The translations under genes and the position numbers were made by a program. 64,000 nt of DNA from the NCBI RefSeq assembly GCF_950023065.1, contig NC_088679.1:3162001-3226000 (forward strand), read 5' to 3'. Shown piece after piece: positions 36,201-51,200 of the stretch (positions are counted from its first letter, which is position 1; each line of letters begins with the position of its first letter). Below the pieces are notes generated by a model. The model had not been told where the DNA came from and did not search any database. It saw only the letters and a program-made list of their open reading frames with translations. The stretch is from Planococcus citri. Its lineage: Eukaryota > Arthropoda > Insecta > Hemiptera > Pseudococcidae.

Positions 36201-39200
36201 GCGCGATTTTTCAATTTCTCCAGAATTTTGAATTTGCTCCAGAAAGCGTGAATATGAAGTTGGGCAGCTAAAAATCGAGTTGTATATTACACTCGACCTG
36301 TTTAACGAGTTTATGCACATTTGAGCCGATTTTGAGAGTGACACCTCAAAAGTGGTTTTTTGATCAGCTTTTTTCAAAATTAAAACATCCAAAAAATTAA
36401 AAGATAACCGTTTGTGAGGAAATTTTATTTGGTTTTGGGGGTTTTAGACTACGCTCTTTCCAAAAATCGCGGTCTCGTTCAAATCGGAGTGTGACACCTC
36501 AAGTGGTTCCCTTGTTAGATTATATTGCATCGATAAAGTACCTAATAAAAATGAATCTGATTCTCAAAAATTGAATAATAATTTGTGGAAAGTATAAAAA
36601 ATAGTTTAATTGACCTCTCAATTAAAAATTACCACAAATTGATAAAAAATCATCACTTGGTAAAGTTTTGCGAAATTTTTTTGAAAATGTCTGAAAAAAA
36701 TGAGTGAAAAGTTTTCTCTTTTAGGAAAATTTTGAATCATCGATATTAAAAAATGGACAATAATTGTCCGAAACATTCAAAACGAGGAGCAGAAAATTAT
36801 TCGTTGAACGTGATTCATGGCTGGTGATTATCATGAATCGTGAATCACGAATCCCAGTTTTTAAAAAAATGATTCGAATCACTACATTTTTGATTTTTTA
36901 TCTGAATCGAGATTCAAATCATCCCCACCCTAACCCTTGATGTCACAATTCCTTTGGATACAGCGATAGACTCTGAGAAAAGAAGGCCTTCAAAAAAAGG
37001 AACTCTGGCTTGTTTTTTTTTTTTTTTTTTTTTTTTTTAAATATATGTATCTTGAGACTTTGATTCAGTCACGAAATTTTTTCATCCTCCTGATCGCAAA
37101 GAAGCCCACTATGAAATTGCACTCGATTTTTTTTTCATCGTTGCCAAGTTCATTCTACTTTCGTTTTTTATTATTCGCTGACGCTGTAAATATAATTCGT
37201 TTGTTTATCCGAATTTCAGGGACATAAAACCGGATAACGTTCTATTGGATGCAAATGGGCACATCCGTTTAGCCGATTTCGGTTCGTGTCTGCGTTTGAA
37301 CGAAGACGGAACGGTGCAGAGTAACGTTGCCGTCGGCACCCCCGATTACATATCGCCCGAAATTCTACGAGCCATGGAAGATGGCCAGGGTAAATATGGA
37401 CCCGAATGCGATTGGTGGTCGTTGGGCGTCTGTATGTACGAAATGCTGTACGGCGAGACTCCCTTTTATGCTGAATCTCTAGTGGAAACTTATAGTAAAA
37501 TTATGAATCATAAAGTGAGTACGAAGCTTCGCTATTTGCGAGCGAAATTACGACCTAAATGGCATATTTTTGATGTTTTTTTTTCACTCTTTTGTAGAAT
37601 TGTTTCGATTTTCCTGTCGATACCGGATTTCATGTATCTGACGAAGCCAAAGATTTGATTAGAAAATTAATTTGTACGTCCGAATTTAGATTAGGCCAAA
37701 ATGGTATTTTAGATTTTAAGGTGAGCTCTCGGTTTTTGAGATTTTTTTCAACGAACGAATTTACTTATTTGGAAAACTAAGTTCCAAATTTATCGTAAAA
37801 AAACTCAATATTTCAGAATCATAGCTGGTTCGAAGGCGTCGATTGGGAACATATACGAGACAGTACGGCTCCATATATTCCAGAAGTGTCTAGTCCAACT
37901 GATACGAGTAACTTTGATGTGGACGATATGGATGTCAGATTGTCCGATGCTCTTCCACCGGCTTCCGCTAGCTCAGCTTTTTCAGCTTTGCATTTACCAT
38001 TTGTAGGATTTTCATTTACTCAGGGCAGGTAAGAGAGTCGAATTTTTATCATACGAGCAGGCAGAAGACGAATTTTCCATTAATTATGTATTTTTTCTGT
38101 TCTTAGTCGAGTTTCAGATTTACGTGGCCAAGGAAACACGCAACCTGAATCTCGAGCTGGTAAACGTATCAGGCTTTTACAAGATGAAGGTAAAAATAAA
38201 ACTAAGTTCGCTGCAATATTATAAATTCGTTTAAAAAATTTAAAAACTTGTAATTTTTTTGCAGAAAAACCAATTAATAATAATAATAATGCCTTCGAAC
38301 AAGTAAATGGCAGCGAAAACGTAGGAGGAACTAATATACGCCATCTTCAAGACGAAATCAACACGTTAACGAAGAAAAATTGTGGTAAGTGGGCGTACTT
38401 CGACTCCGCCTTTCTATTTACCGGCTTTCGAAGTGTGTTTCATTATCGAAATGTGTTTTCGAATGATTTACAGAACTGCAATCTCAAATAGAATTGTTGG
38501 AGATGAGCCAACAAGAGTGTAAAGATAACGACCTATCTCAATCGATCGATAAAATTAGAGAATTGGAGAAAACCGTACGTCTGCTGAAGCAAGAAAAAGA
38601 AGAAATTATCAAAGTAGATTAATATTTTTATAGCGAATGTTTGTTTTGGAAGATGGCGTATTTTATAAATTTTTTTCTATTTTTTTGGCCGATTTTCAGG
38701 AAAAATTAGATACTCAAGATAAACTGGCGTCGCAAGAGAAAGAATTGAAAGATGCTCTGAGTCAGAAAAATTTAGCCATGAGCGAGTATGCCGAAGTTAC
38801 GGATAAGTATGAATCGAAAACCACACGTTCGAGTATTTGAAAAATCATTACTTATGATTTAATCGTCATCTCGATTTGAAACTTTCAGATTATCAGAACT
38901 AAGACAACAGAAACAAAAAATGTCGCGACAAGTTCGAGATAAAGAAGAAGAATTAGATTTAGCGATGAAAAAAGTCGATTCTTTAAGGCAAGAGATCAGA
39001 CGAGCTGAGAAATTGAGGCGTGAACTCGAGGCTAGGGTCGAAGAATCCAATGCTGAGGTTCTAAAAGAGAAAAAACTTCGTGAAAGGAATGAAGAGTATA
39101 TTAGACAGGTTCGTTTTTGCCAGAGAAATATTTTGAAAATCGTCTAAGGAAGTCAAATTTGATGAATTATTATTGTTGCAGATGAAAGAGTCTTCCAATT

Positions 39201-42200
39201 TAGCATGGGATGAGAAAGATGGATTAACTAACGATACTCAGTTAGAAATTACTCGGTAATTAGAGAATTTTTTTTCTGTATTTTATGTCCGAAAAAATGC
39301 ATCGAAATCTATTTTTTTTAAAAATCCTTCATCATTATTCAATCAATTACACTCAAAATTGCGTATTTCTCATAATGTATTATTGAATCACGCTGCTCGT
39401 CGTAACTTTACGCTGAATTTTATAAAAGAAAAAAACAATTATATAAATGAAAAAAAATAAAAATAAAATAAACGTTAATATTAGAGACAATATCGACGTC
39501 GAACTGGAACAGGTGTCAGCCCACGAACGTTGATACCTGGGCTGTCTTTTTTCGAACCACATTTTTTTCAACGCGATTTCACTCTTGGAATGTATCGACT
39601 CGTTTTTCATGTATTATTCTGTCCCACTTTGCAGCCTAAAACAAGAAATGGAAAAATTGCAAGCCGAACATAACGAAGATATTGCTCAACGTCAACATAA
39701 ATATAAATTAGAGATTAATTCCCTCAAAGATCAATTACTCGAATCCGATGTCAGACGAGAATCGTTGGAAAGAGAGGTAAGTCTGGGGAGAAGTGAAAAT
39801 TCGGATAGGAATTTCGATAAGATTTTTTACATGGTACATTTTTTCTTTTGTTTCAATAGTTACATGAAAATGTCGGTCGGATTAAAAACGAAAGGAAACA
39901 GTTGGAGCAGGATTATCAGCAGCTTTACAACAAGAAGGAAGCTATTGTTCAATGGGAAGCGCAGATAAATGAAATTATTCAATGGTACGTTGTCGTTGGC
40001 GTACTTAATCGAAGTTCCTGATGTTTTATCGCTGTTTTCACACGTTCGAAATTTGTTGACTGGTCTTTCTGTGTCAATTTGATCAGAGAGTTTCAAAATC
40101 ATAATTATTATTCAATTTTTTTCAAATTTATTTACTCATCAAATAAGAAAACAACCACCAGCACAATTTACTTGAAATTTTTTAAAATAATTCCTCTTTT
40201 CCAGAATAAACCTCCTCCAGGATCTCGAACTCTATTTTTGTTCCCTTGAATAGAATTTTCAAGAGTTGAAATGAATTCAAAAAAATGGAAAAAAATTTAA
40301 ATCTGTGAACTTTTTTTTTTGAAAATTTTTCATTTTTGTTGAAAATTTTTCTAAGTGAACCGTTTTTTAAGAAAGAACTTTTTTTACCCCCCTCCCCTCC
40401 TCGAACAATGTTTCTCCCTTTGTATAGAGCCCTCCAAAGAGTTGAATAAAATGAAAAATGAATAGTTTTGTTGGAGGGGGAGGGGGGAGGGTCCTTGAAA
40501 AGCGGAATATATTAAAAATAATTCTGACCAGAAATTACAAATTTTCAAAGCATTTTTACCCTCTTCAATTTTCAATTTTTTCAAGAATTTCTCTCATTTT
40601 TTAAGGTCTTATGCTTGGGGACCTACAATGTTTAGGGGAGCGAGAAAGATTTTTACTTGAAAAGGGGTTCATAATCAAAGAAAGAGAGATTTCCTACAAA
40701 TGTTTACTGACTTACATTTTCTTTCATTTTAATTGTTTTTCTGGGCTTCGTACAATGAACCAAAATAGCGCTCGTGACCGGAGAAGTTTTTTTTTCTTGA
40801 AAAAGGAATTATTTAGACGAACTTTGACGCAGAAATGGAAAACTTTTGCTTAAATTGTATTTTTCTCATAATTTTGGTTTTTTTTTGAACCTAGGGAGGG
40901 AGAAGGGGGCTCATGGTACCGAATTTTTTGAACTGAACAGAGCTATGTAAATCGAAAGAACATGCAAAAATACATCTCTAGCCAAATTTTCAGCTGCTCA
41001 AATGCATTTTTCGATTTTTGGCGAATTTTTGAAAATTAAATCAGGACAGAGAATGCAAAAAAAAATCAGAATTTTTCCAAATTGATCCAGAAACCTGAAT
41101 GGTTTTGACACCTCGTATCAATTAGAAACGGTTTCGAGCAGTTCTGGAGCCTCCAGCAGATTTTCGAAAGTTGAAATCAACACAATATTTTATCCAGTGA
41201 AGTTGGAAAGATAAAATTTAATTTACGTCCTTATTTCAACATGCTGAATTCGATTGGAAATGGTTTCAAGCCGTTTTGGAGCCTCGAGCGACTTTTTGGA
41301 AATTCCAGACTTTCAAAAAAAAAGCCATAAAAACTGTCCAACGCAACTTTACCTCGTATAAATTTGATTGGTGTTTGTTAGTGACCCACTTGACTGATTA
41401 TACACTGTTTTTCCCAAATCGGTTGCTACCATTTCGGAATCATATGCTTTCATGTTCGAAAAAAATGCACGGACACCGATTTTGGAAAAATTACGTGTAA
41501 TCGGTCAACTGGTTCACCAACAAGCAGCAATCACATTTATATGTGCTGAAAGTTGGATTAGACGGACTTGACGTTTTTTTGGAAATCTGGAATTTCTAAG
41601 AAGTTGCTGGAGGCTCTAGAATTTCTTGAAATTAGTGTCTATCAATTCAGCCTGTTGAAATTGGGGTATAAACTAAATTTTAGCTTTACAATTTCATTGA
41701 GTAAAATTTTACGGAAATTTCAACCATCGAAACCTGCTGGAGGCTCCAGTCAAAACCGCTCAAATAGGTTTGAACCGGTTTGTAATCGATTCGAAGGGTC
41801 AGAAATAGGATAAATACCAAATTTCAGCTTTCTGGATCAATTTGTTGAAATTTTGATTTTTTTTTTCGTTTTTGACCCAGATTTGATTTTCAAAAATTTT
41901 CTAAAAATCGAAAAATGATCTCCACATCTTGAAATTTTGGATGGTCGTGTATTTTTACATGCTCTTTCGATTCAGCTTTGTCCGATTCTAAATTTTTTTG
42001 TGATAGGAATTTTTGGTCGAGTTGATATGAAAATAGCATAACCGAAGCATTTAAAATTCTTATCGTATCATTTCATTTCGCAGGGTTGCTGACGAAAAAG
42101 ACGCTCGAGGATATTTACAAGCCTTAGCTACGAAAATGGTCGAAGAACTCGAGTATTTGAAACACTGCGCTGCTTCTTCATTCACCAATAGCAGTACACC

Positions 42201-45200
42201 TTCTCGAATTGTAAGTGCAAGCTCGCTTTTTCATCCATCCACCGCCTCGTTAGCTTCTGCGATAAATCTCCTAATCGAAATATCCTAACTTATCGTGCCC
42301 CATATTTGCAGGATCACAGCTGGCGTAATCGCAGAAGTCAAAAATTAGAGAAAATGGAATTATTAAACTTACAAAGTAGCCTGCAATCGGAAATCCAAGC
42401 TAAACAGTCCATCAGCGAAGAGCTAAGTAAAACTCGAGCCGAATATATCGCCGCGCAGAAGTGAGTTGTTGTCGATCATGAAATCTGATTTTTATTCACA
42501 CCTACTGATGACCAGTCCTTTATGTATATTTTTTCTTTTATCTATTTTACAGAGAATTACGCGATCTGCGACAACAATACGAGAACATGGCTCACGAACT
42601 GAAACGCAAAGATATTAATTTAAAGGAATTACAAACGCGTTTGGAAACCGGAGACGGATGTAAGTGTAGTTTTATAGCTGTCAAGGGGTCTACTTTTGAC
42701 ACCCATGAGATAATCATGTCTGTGGTTCTGTCTCTCTGTCTCTCTCTTTATCTCTCTACTCTCGCATTTATATACGTGTCGATTTAATTGAGAGCTTTTA
42801 CCGGACGTCGTACATTTGGGCTTTAGTGTAATTCGTCGTTATTAAAAAAAATACCTACGAATAGTTTTGAATTTTCGTTTGCGAGTATTTTTTTTTCATG
42901 TTTATTGCCAAAAGTAGCTTCGTTATTTTTTTTATCGAGGAAAAAGGCTTATTTGTATGTATTTATGTGCACAGAGTGATTCCGTCGGTATCTGTTTTCT
43001 TTGAGAAGAGATTAGTAAGTGAGTTATATTTTGTTTTATGAACATTTTTTCGTTCCGAAATCTTAAATTTTTTTCCTAATACCTTGATATTTTCGTATCA
43101 TTTTTATTATCGTGAATTATCCTTCACCACTTCAAATTGACTCTTGAAAGCTTCTAAGTACGCTATGTTCATGAATCAAATTTTATCAAAGCAAACAGAT
43201 CGTATCCGTGTGAATCATTCTGAACAACGATTATTGGTTTTCTGCATGCTAAAAAAAACAACAACAATATTCTGTTCTAATGATTTTTTTTTCATTTTTT
43301 TGCATAATATTCTTCTTCTGTTTTCTGTCTTGTGATTTTTTTTTTAGACAAAATGCCTTTATTTATTGGTGTAACGAGCTGTTTTTGGGGGCTGTTAATC
43401 ATACTGTTGAAAGTGTATCTCTGACGAGAGCCTACCCTCTTCATAATTTCGGGTAATGCGTGCGAGTGTTGTTGCGTGATGAATGACGCTGCTATTGCTG
43501 CTCTGCTCTTTTTTTTGTCACATCAGAATACGCAGCGTGGTTGTTCCTTCGAGTTTTCTTTACCTTTTTTTTTATTTTTTTTAAATTTTTTCTTCTCTCT
43601 AATACGGTGTTGTTCATAGACGCGTGTTTATGTGTGTTTGTTTGTCAGTTGGCGAATGTGTGCTCTGTTTATTAACCAATTCACATGTACTAATTTGGAA
43701 CTGTTTGGTTTTCATGAGTAATACGATAACACGACCGCTGCTTGGTGGATTCTTTGAAGTGGTTTATTGACGACGATTTATCGTAATTCGCGGATGTGTG
43801 AATGTGTGGCGGTGATCTGACGACGGCGTTGCTTTATAAATGCGGTGTAATTTGATGCGTGTTAATCCTCACTGCGTGCTAATATTGCTATATTAATTAC
43901 TTTTTTAAATTGGTAGTGATGTACCTTGAAGGTTAGAGACTTTGGTGTATGGAAAATGGATCCTTTACGTACGTATTTGTATTTTATCTCGTCGAGGTGT
44001 TAGGTTCGATTTTATTTGTGTTAAAAAAGGGTGGGCGGGTTATAAATTTGAGTTTCGATGTATTTTATGATTTTTTTGAAGAATATTAAATCTTATAAAA
44101 AATCATAAATATTTCGACGAAAATATTTTTTAAGCGTTTTTCAGTAATTTTGAATACGAAAATGAGAATAATCTATTGGGATTTTTGAATTTTTTTTTGA
44201 GCAGTTATGATGAGTTTTGAGCTTAAAAAGTGTCATTCAACCTGTTAAAATGGGTCAAAAATATTAAAATTTTGAAAAATTATGCACGATTACCTATTAA
44301 AATCGGTCAAAATTTCGCGAGAATTTCAAATATTTTTACGGTAATGACTTCTGACTATTTTAGAAGCATTTTGAGCTCAAACTTGGGTCATGATTTTCGA
44401 AATTTTCAAGGAAACGTGTCATGCGACTCGTCAAAGTGGGTTAAAATTTCGCGAAAATTTAAAAATTCTCATCGAAGTGGTTTTTTGAGCATTTTTGATG
44501 AACTTTGAGCCCCTAAAATGAATCGTTATTTTTGGGAATTTTGATAAAGGGCCATGTGACCCATTAAAATTGTTTTTGAGCATTTTTGAAAATTTATGAA
44601 AAATTATCCCATAATTGATTCAGTTTTTTGCATTGTTGGGAAACGAGTCGCATCCATGATGAGTTGATGACCCATCAAAATGAGTCACACAGAGAGAAAA
44701 TTCAGTGATACCACAAAGCAGATTGAATTGATATTTAAAAAAAAAGAATCTACTCAATTTTGATCTCAGAATTCATCCAAAAGGCAAAAAAAAAATTATT
44801 TGATATTTTTTCATAAAGTTTGAAAATTTTAAATCAATCTTGGGCTAAAGATTATTCAAAAAAAAAAAAAAAAAAAAACAGAAGGAATTTTGATGAAATA
44901 TTTGAACTTTTTGCGAAATTTTAACCCGTTTTGATTGGTTGCATGACATTTTTTCAAAAATTTGGAAATCAAATTCAATCTTGACCTCAAAATTCCTTTT
45001 AAAAATGCTGACAAGGGAACCTCTTGAGGTGTCACACTCCGATTTGAACGGGACCGCGATTTTTAGAAAGAGCATAGTCTAAAACTCCCAAAACCAAATT
45101 TTCAGCTGCCCAAATTCATTTTTCGATTTTTGACGAATTATTAAAAATTCAAAATTAACTGTTTTTGGCGATTTATGCTTTTTTTTAAAAAGTACGTACT

Positions 45201-48200
45201 TGATCAATAAGAATGGTCAAAATAAGTCCCAAAACTAATATTAATTACCCAAATCCAAATTTCACCATTTCCAGCCATTCTGGAGCCTCCAGCGCAATTT
45301 TTCAATTTCTCCAGAATTTTGAATTTGCTCCAAGAAGGCGTGAATATAAAGTTAGGCAGCTAAAAATCGAGTTGTATATTACACTCGACCTGTTCAACGA
45401 GTTTATCCACATTTGAGCAGATTTTGAGAGTGACACCTCAAGAGAGGTTTTTTGAGGTGTCACTCTCGCTCCAAAACGGCTGGAAATGGTAGAATTTGCG
45501 CTCCGGGGGTTAGTGCTTAAAGAAATACAGCGATTCGCGCAAATTTCAAAAATTTCCTCGCAAACGACCATCTTTTGATTTTTTGGATTTTTTAATTTTT
45601 TGAAAAAAGCTTGTCAGAAAACCACTCTTGAGGTGTCATTGCCAAAATCGGCTCAAATGTAGATAAACTCGTTAAACAGGTCGAGTATAATACACAACTC
45701 GATTTTTAGCTGCCTAACTTCATATTCACGCCTTCTGGAGCAAATTCAAATTTCTGGAGAAATTGAAAAATCGCGCTGGAGGCTCCAGAATGGCTGGAAA
45801 TTGTGAAATTAGGATTTGGGGGGTTAGTTTCGGACAAAATACAGAATACAGCGATTCGCGTGAATTTCAAAAATTTCCACACAAACGGTTATCTTTTGAT
45901 TTTTTTTGATTTTTTAATTTTGAAAAAAAACTGATCAAAAAGCCACTTTTGAGGTGTCACTCCCAAAATCGGCTCAAATGTAGATAAACTCGTTAAACAG
46001 GTCGAGTGTAATATACAACTCGATTTTTAACTGCCTAACTTCATATTCACGCCTTCTGGAGCAAATTCAAAATTCTGGAGAAATTGAAAAATCACGCTGG
46101 AGGCTCCAGAATGGCTGGAAATGATGAAATTTAGATTCGGGTAGTTAATATTAGTTTTTGGACTTATTTTGACCATTTTTATTGATCAAGTACGTACTTT
46201 TTAAAAAAAGCAGAAATCGCCAAAAAAACAGTCAATTTTGAATTTTTAAAAATTCGTCAAAAATCGAAAAATGAACTTGGGAAAGTGAAAATTTGGTTTT
46301 GGAAGTTTTAGACTATGCTCTTTCCAAAAATCGCGGTCTCGTTCAAATCGGAGTGTGACACCTCAAGAGGTTCCATTTGTCAGAATTCATCCAAAAGACC
46401 AAAAAAAAAAAAATTATTTGATATAAATTTTTCATAAAGACTGAAATTTCAACTCAATCTTGGGCTCAAGATTCTTCAAAAAAAAAAAAAAAACTCAAGA
46501 AGGAATTTTGATGAAATATTTGAAGTTTTTGCGAAATTTTAACCCATTTTGATTAGTTGCATGACATTTTTTCAAAAATTTCGAAAATCAAATTCAATCT
46601 TTATCTCAAAATTCCTTTTAAGAATGCTCAGAAAATATTATCGTTGAAATTTTTGGAGTTCTCGTAAAATTTTAACATGTTGTGATAGGTCGCATGGCAC
46701 TTAAAAAAAAATCAAAATCTTGAAATTGCCTACTATAATTGAAAATCTGGACTAAAAAGAACATTCAAGGCCTATTGAAAAATCGGAAGCTTTCCGAACC
46801 CCCCTCCCCCTTTTCTTCTAAAAAAATCGTTGATTCACGAATTGAAATAATTAGCTCAATTTGGATTGTGGAAGGGGGAGCTTTGAATGGACTGCTGAAG
46901 GGGGTTGAAATTCCACCAAAATTAAATCTTTTCAAATGGTCTTCATGGTTTTTGGGTCGAAGAAATTGGTGTACTAATGTCAGAATGTCTAAAAATGACT
47001 GAAATGCTAATTATAAAAATTTTCAGGGCATGAGTTTGTCTCGCTTACTTGAATAATTTTTTAATCTAAGAAATTCTTCGAATGAAACCAATTTAATTGC
47101 AGAGAGAGGCTTTAAATGGAAACATTGAAAAAAATAGTCACCCAAACCCCCTTTCTCGATCTTTTCAAAAATCAGGCTCGAGCAAAATTTTCGAGAAATT
47201 GGGAAAGTTGGTTTGGAAAAACGAGGAAGATCATTTCTTTGAAAAACTAGACACCCTGATAATTTAGAATTTAAACCAACGTGTTACATTAACTGTGTAC
47301 GAGTATTTGACAAAGCTCAGTTGGATTTTTTCGAAGCTAATTCGACAACAGGCGTAGAATTTTAGTATCTTTTCCAGCGACTATTCAACACTTATTGCAA
47401 TAATTTTCTCTTACTATTTCGCGTTATTTTTTTTACAGTTTTGGAACGTCCATCATCTCAAATATCATTTTTGGAACATTTCTTGAACAACACATCACTA
47501 ACATCGAATGCCGACAATAGTTCATTAATGAACGACCGCTATCACAGGATGGGAGGTTCGGCCGAAAGTGAAGAGGGTGACATCGAAGATAATCGTATAC
47601 CATCGATCGAAAGTAGCAAATCAAATTTATCGGAACTCAGCAACGCGAACGTAATTATTCCACAAACCATCTCTCATTTTTTACTTTTCAGCCAAAAATA
47701 CCGATGTTTTTTTTTACTTGAGTTTGTTTTTGTTCAGGATTTGGGTCGGTGCACGTCTCCTACCTCGCTACACAGCGCTAAGCAACAACAAATGAGTATG
47801 GATCCGAGAAAAGGCAACATGCATAAGTTTTTAATTCGCACGTTCGCAGCTCCCACCAAATGTAACCATTGTACGTCGCTAATGATCGGATTGACTCGTC
47901 AAGGAGCCGTATGCGAAGTATGCGGTTTCGTTTGCCATATTTCATGCTGTAGTAAATTACCTACTTTGTGTCCTGTGCCACCGGATCAAAGTGAGTTATC
48001 CTCAGAGTACGAGAATCGAGTCGTCGATTGATTATTTAATCATTTTATTTGTATTTTTATAGCCAAACGACCTCTTGGTATCGATCCTACGAGAGGTATA
48101 GGTACTGCGTACGAAGGATACGTCAAGGTGCCAAAAACCGGAGGTGTTAAGAAGGGATGGTTAAGACAGTTCGTGGTTGTGTGCGATTTTAAACTATTCC

Positions 48201-51200
48201 TTTACGACATTTCGCCCGAAAGGAACGCTTTGGCTTCGGTCAACGTATCTCAAGTGCTCGATATGCGAGATGAAGAGTTCTCTGTGTCATCAGTTCGAGA
48301 ATCCGATGTAATTCACGCTACCAAAAAAGATATACCTTGCATATTCCGTGTAAGTTGCACCATTCTATGATCATAATATTGTGATAATAGTCCATTTTGT
48401 AAATTACGTGATTTCTATTTTTTTTTTTTTGTGCAGATTACGACATCGTTGATCGATGGCAGCCATGATTTAAAAAATTATACCTTGATGTTGGCCGATA
48501 CGGAAAGCGAAAAAACTAAATGGGTAGTCGCTCTCAGTGAACTGCATCGTATTCTTAAACGAAATAATTTACCAAATACGATGGTAAGTGAGATAATTCT
48601 GATGTACCTATTTTGTACTCGAGTACTTCAACTAATCTTTTTGATGACTTATGTATTTACATTTTACGTCCTCAGATATTCCGTGCCAAAGAAGTAGTTG
48701 ATAATAGCGTGTCATTTGTGAAAAGCGCCATGTCTGCTGTCATCATCGATCCGGAACGTATCGTTGTGGGCAGCGATGATGGTCTTTACTGTATCGATCT
48801 TGATAGATCTGGTAAGTGTGAATTCCTCGTACCTATTGAAATATTTTATAAGGTGAAATACAAATTACATATTTTCTGGCCCAACTTGAAGCCAATTTTT
48901 GGACGAGCGAATAAATATTTTGTTTTAAAATCAGGAGTTGAAATTTATTCAATCTAATAAAAGCGTAAAAACTCCTCTTTTTGTATAAATATTTTGAAAA
49001 ATGAGTAAAAAAATTTTTCAGCAGGTTAATTTTTAGAATGAGATTTGAACACGGGGAAGGGGGAGGAGGGGGAGTTACGAGTTAATCAATTTTGGTCAAA
49101 ATTCAAACATATTGTTAGTGTAAAATGTCATATTGATTGTGTCTCTAATTTATATACGTTGGAAGCTGGAATATTAGCTCATTTTTTTGATCCGGTCACA
49201 TTATTACTTGAAAAGCGAACATGAGAGTATGATTTTGACCTCACGGAGTCCAATTGAGGGGGTTTGTGCGCATCAAAATTTCTAAAAAGAGTAAAAATTC
49301 GACTGGAAAAGTCGAGGAATTTCGTAATTTTCACGCAAAGTTCTTGAAATTTTGGAATTATTTTTTTTTTAAATTGAAAAAGTAATTAATCGAAGTTTAT
49401 GGCTGATTTTGTATCCGAAGAAGTATCCAATTGCAAGAGAAACCTATGAAAAAAATTACCCCCCTCCCCCCGAAACTTCTTTTTTAATTACCTGTAGTAT
49501 GGGGTAAGTATAGAAAAGTTGGAAAAAATGGATTGGAAAATTTGTCTGGAAAATCGGGAAAAGAGTCAGGGAAAATGACTTGAATCAACGATTTCTGAAT
49601 TAGACGAATTTTTGTAGTCTTAAAACATTTTGGGTGCACAACTTCCCCTCCGGTTTTGCAGTTCTTGTTGAAAAATGTCAACGCCCTTTAACAAAAAATT
49701 CGAAAATGAAGGAAATCCTGATTTTTCACAATTTTTCAATTTTTAGTTACTTTAATTAGGAGGATTTCCATATTTTCAAAAATTTTGGGGCCCATAATCT
49801 CCTCTCGAAATGAATCTCTGTTAGGACGAGGTGGTATCAAAACAGGCAGACCAAAATTTTAGACACCGAAATGTATTTTTTGATTTTTGGCGAATTTTTA
49901 AAAATCAAATTCAGACCAAAAATACAAAAAAAAAAAAAATCAAAATTTTGCCCAATTGACGTAGAAAGCTGAAATTTGGCACGTGGCTTGTTTTCGATAA
50001 TTCCTCCTCAATCGATTAGAAACGGTTTCGAATCATTTTTAGCAGTTCTGGAGCCTCCAGCAGGTTTTCGAACGATCACATTTTCACAAAATTCTATATT
50101 CCGGGAGCCCGCTCAAGGATCTATCACCCCCCCCCCACCGTCGATCCTCTGGGTCAACTTTTTTCTTAAAGGGGGAGTCTTTAGGAACATTTCTAGCCCT
50201 TGTACTAAAAAAAAGTGGCCATAGTTACAAAATGGCGGTCATTTTGATTGACAGGTGAGGTCAGCCGAAATCGCTGATTTTGCGTTTCAACATAGGATTT
50301 GCACGAAATTTTTCAAACCGTACAAAGGTAGATCGAAAAATCTTCAGGCAAAAATTGATCACCTGTCAAAATTTCAAGTGCTAAAGTGCCTTTTTCGATT
50401 TTTGGTGAATTTTTGAAAATCAAATTTAGGCCAAAAATGAGAGGAAAAATCAACATTTTACCAAATTGACCAAGAAAGCTGAAATTTGGGATATACCCTA
50501 TTTTCGACATGCCAAATCGATTGGAAACTGTTTCAAACCGTTTTGAACAGTTCTGGAGCCTCCAGCAGATTTTTGAAACTCGAAATTCTCACAAAATTCC
50601 ATCAAAGTGGAGGTGTAAAGCTGAAATTTATTCTAAAAACTAATTTCAATACGCTACGAAGTACTGCAGGTGAATTTCAAGTCGTTTTGGAGCCACCAGC
50701 GACTTTTTGAAAATTCCTGAAGCCTCCAGCAGATTTTTGAAACTTTAAATTTTCACAAAATTTCATCAAATGGAGATGGAAAGCTGAAATTTACTCTACA
50801 CTCCAATTTTAACACCCTCTGAAGACGACTTCAGGTGAGTTCAGTCATTTTAGGGCCTCCAGAGATTTTTTGAAAATTACTGGAGCCTCCAGCAGATTTT
50901 TGAAATTTGAAATTTCCCCAAAATTTTATCAAAGCGAGATGGAAAGTCGAAATTCATTCTGAAACTAATTTCAATACTCTACGAAGTTGACTGCTGGTGG
51001 ATTTCAAGTCGTTTTGGAGCTTCCAGCGACAAATTTCCAAAAAGTAGCTGGAAGCTTCAAAACCATTTGAAATCATCATGTAGTCGACTTCATATCGCAT
51101 TGAAATTAGTTTGCGAAGTAAATTTCAGCTTACCAACTCTATTTGGTAAAATGTTGCGGGAATTTTAAGTTTCAAAAATCTACTAGAGGCTCCAGTAATC

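Larger units (their letters stand above)
32077..38028 (+). other. gek: gek kinase-domain exons 3-8
   Basis: Glycine loop GRGAFGEV (residues 96-103), ATP-binding K118 in YAMKILN, HRDIKPDN split between exons 5 and 6 (catalytic D213), DFG at 231-233, and GTPDYISPE activation segment. The set is complete, so the kinase should be active. Exon 8 (HSWFEGVDWEHIR...PYIPEVSSPTDTSNFDVDD) is the AGC C-terminal extension and hydrophobic motif region. Confidence 0.95.

Noticed and set aside
46739..47002. 87-aa frame in gek intron 19
   Set aside because: No family resemblance and no splice signals that would link it to gek in frame.
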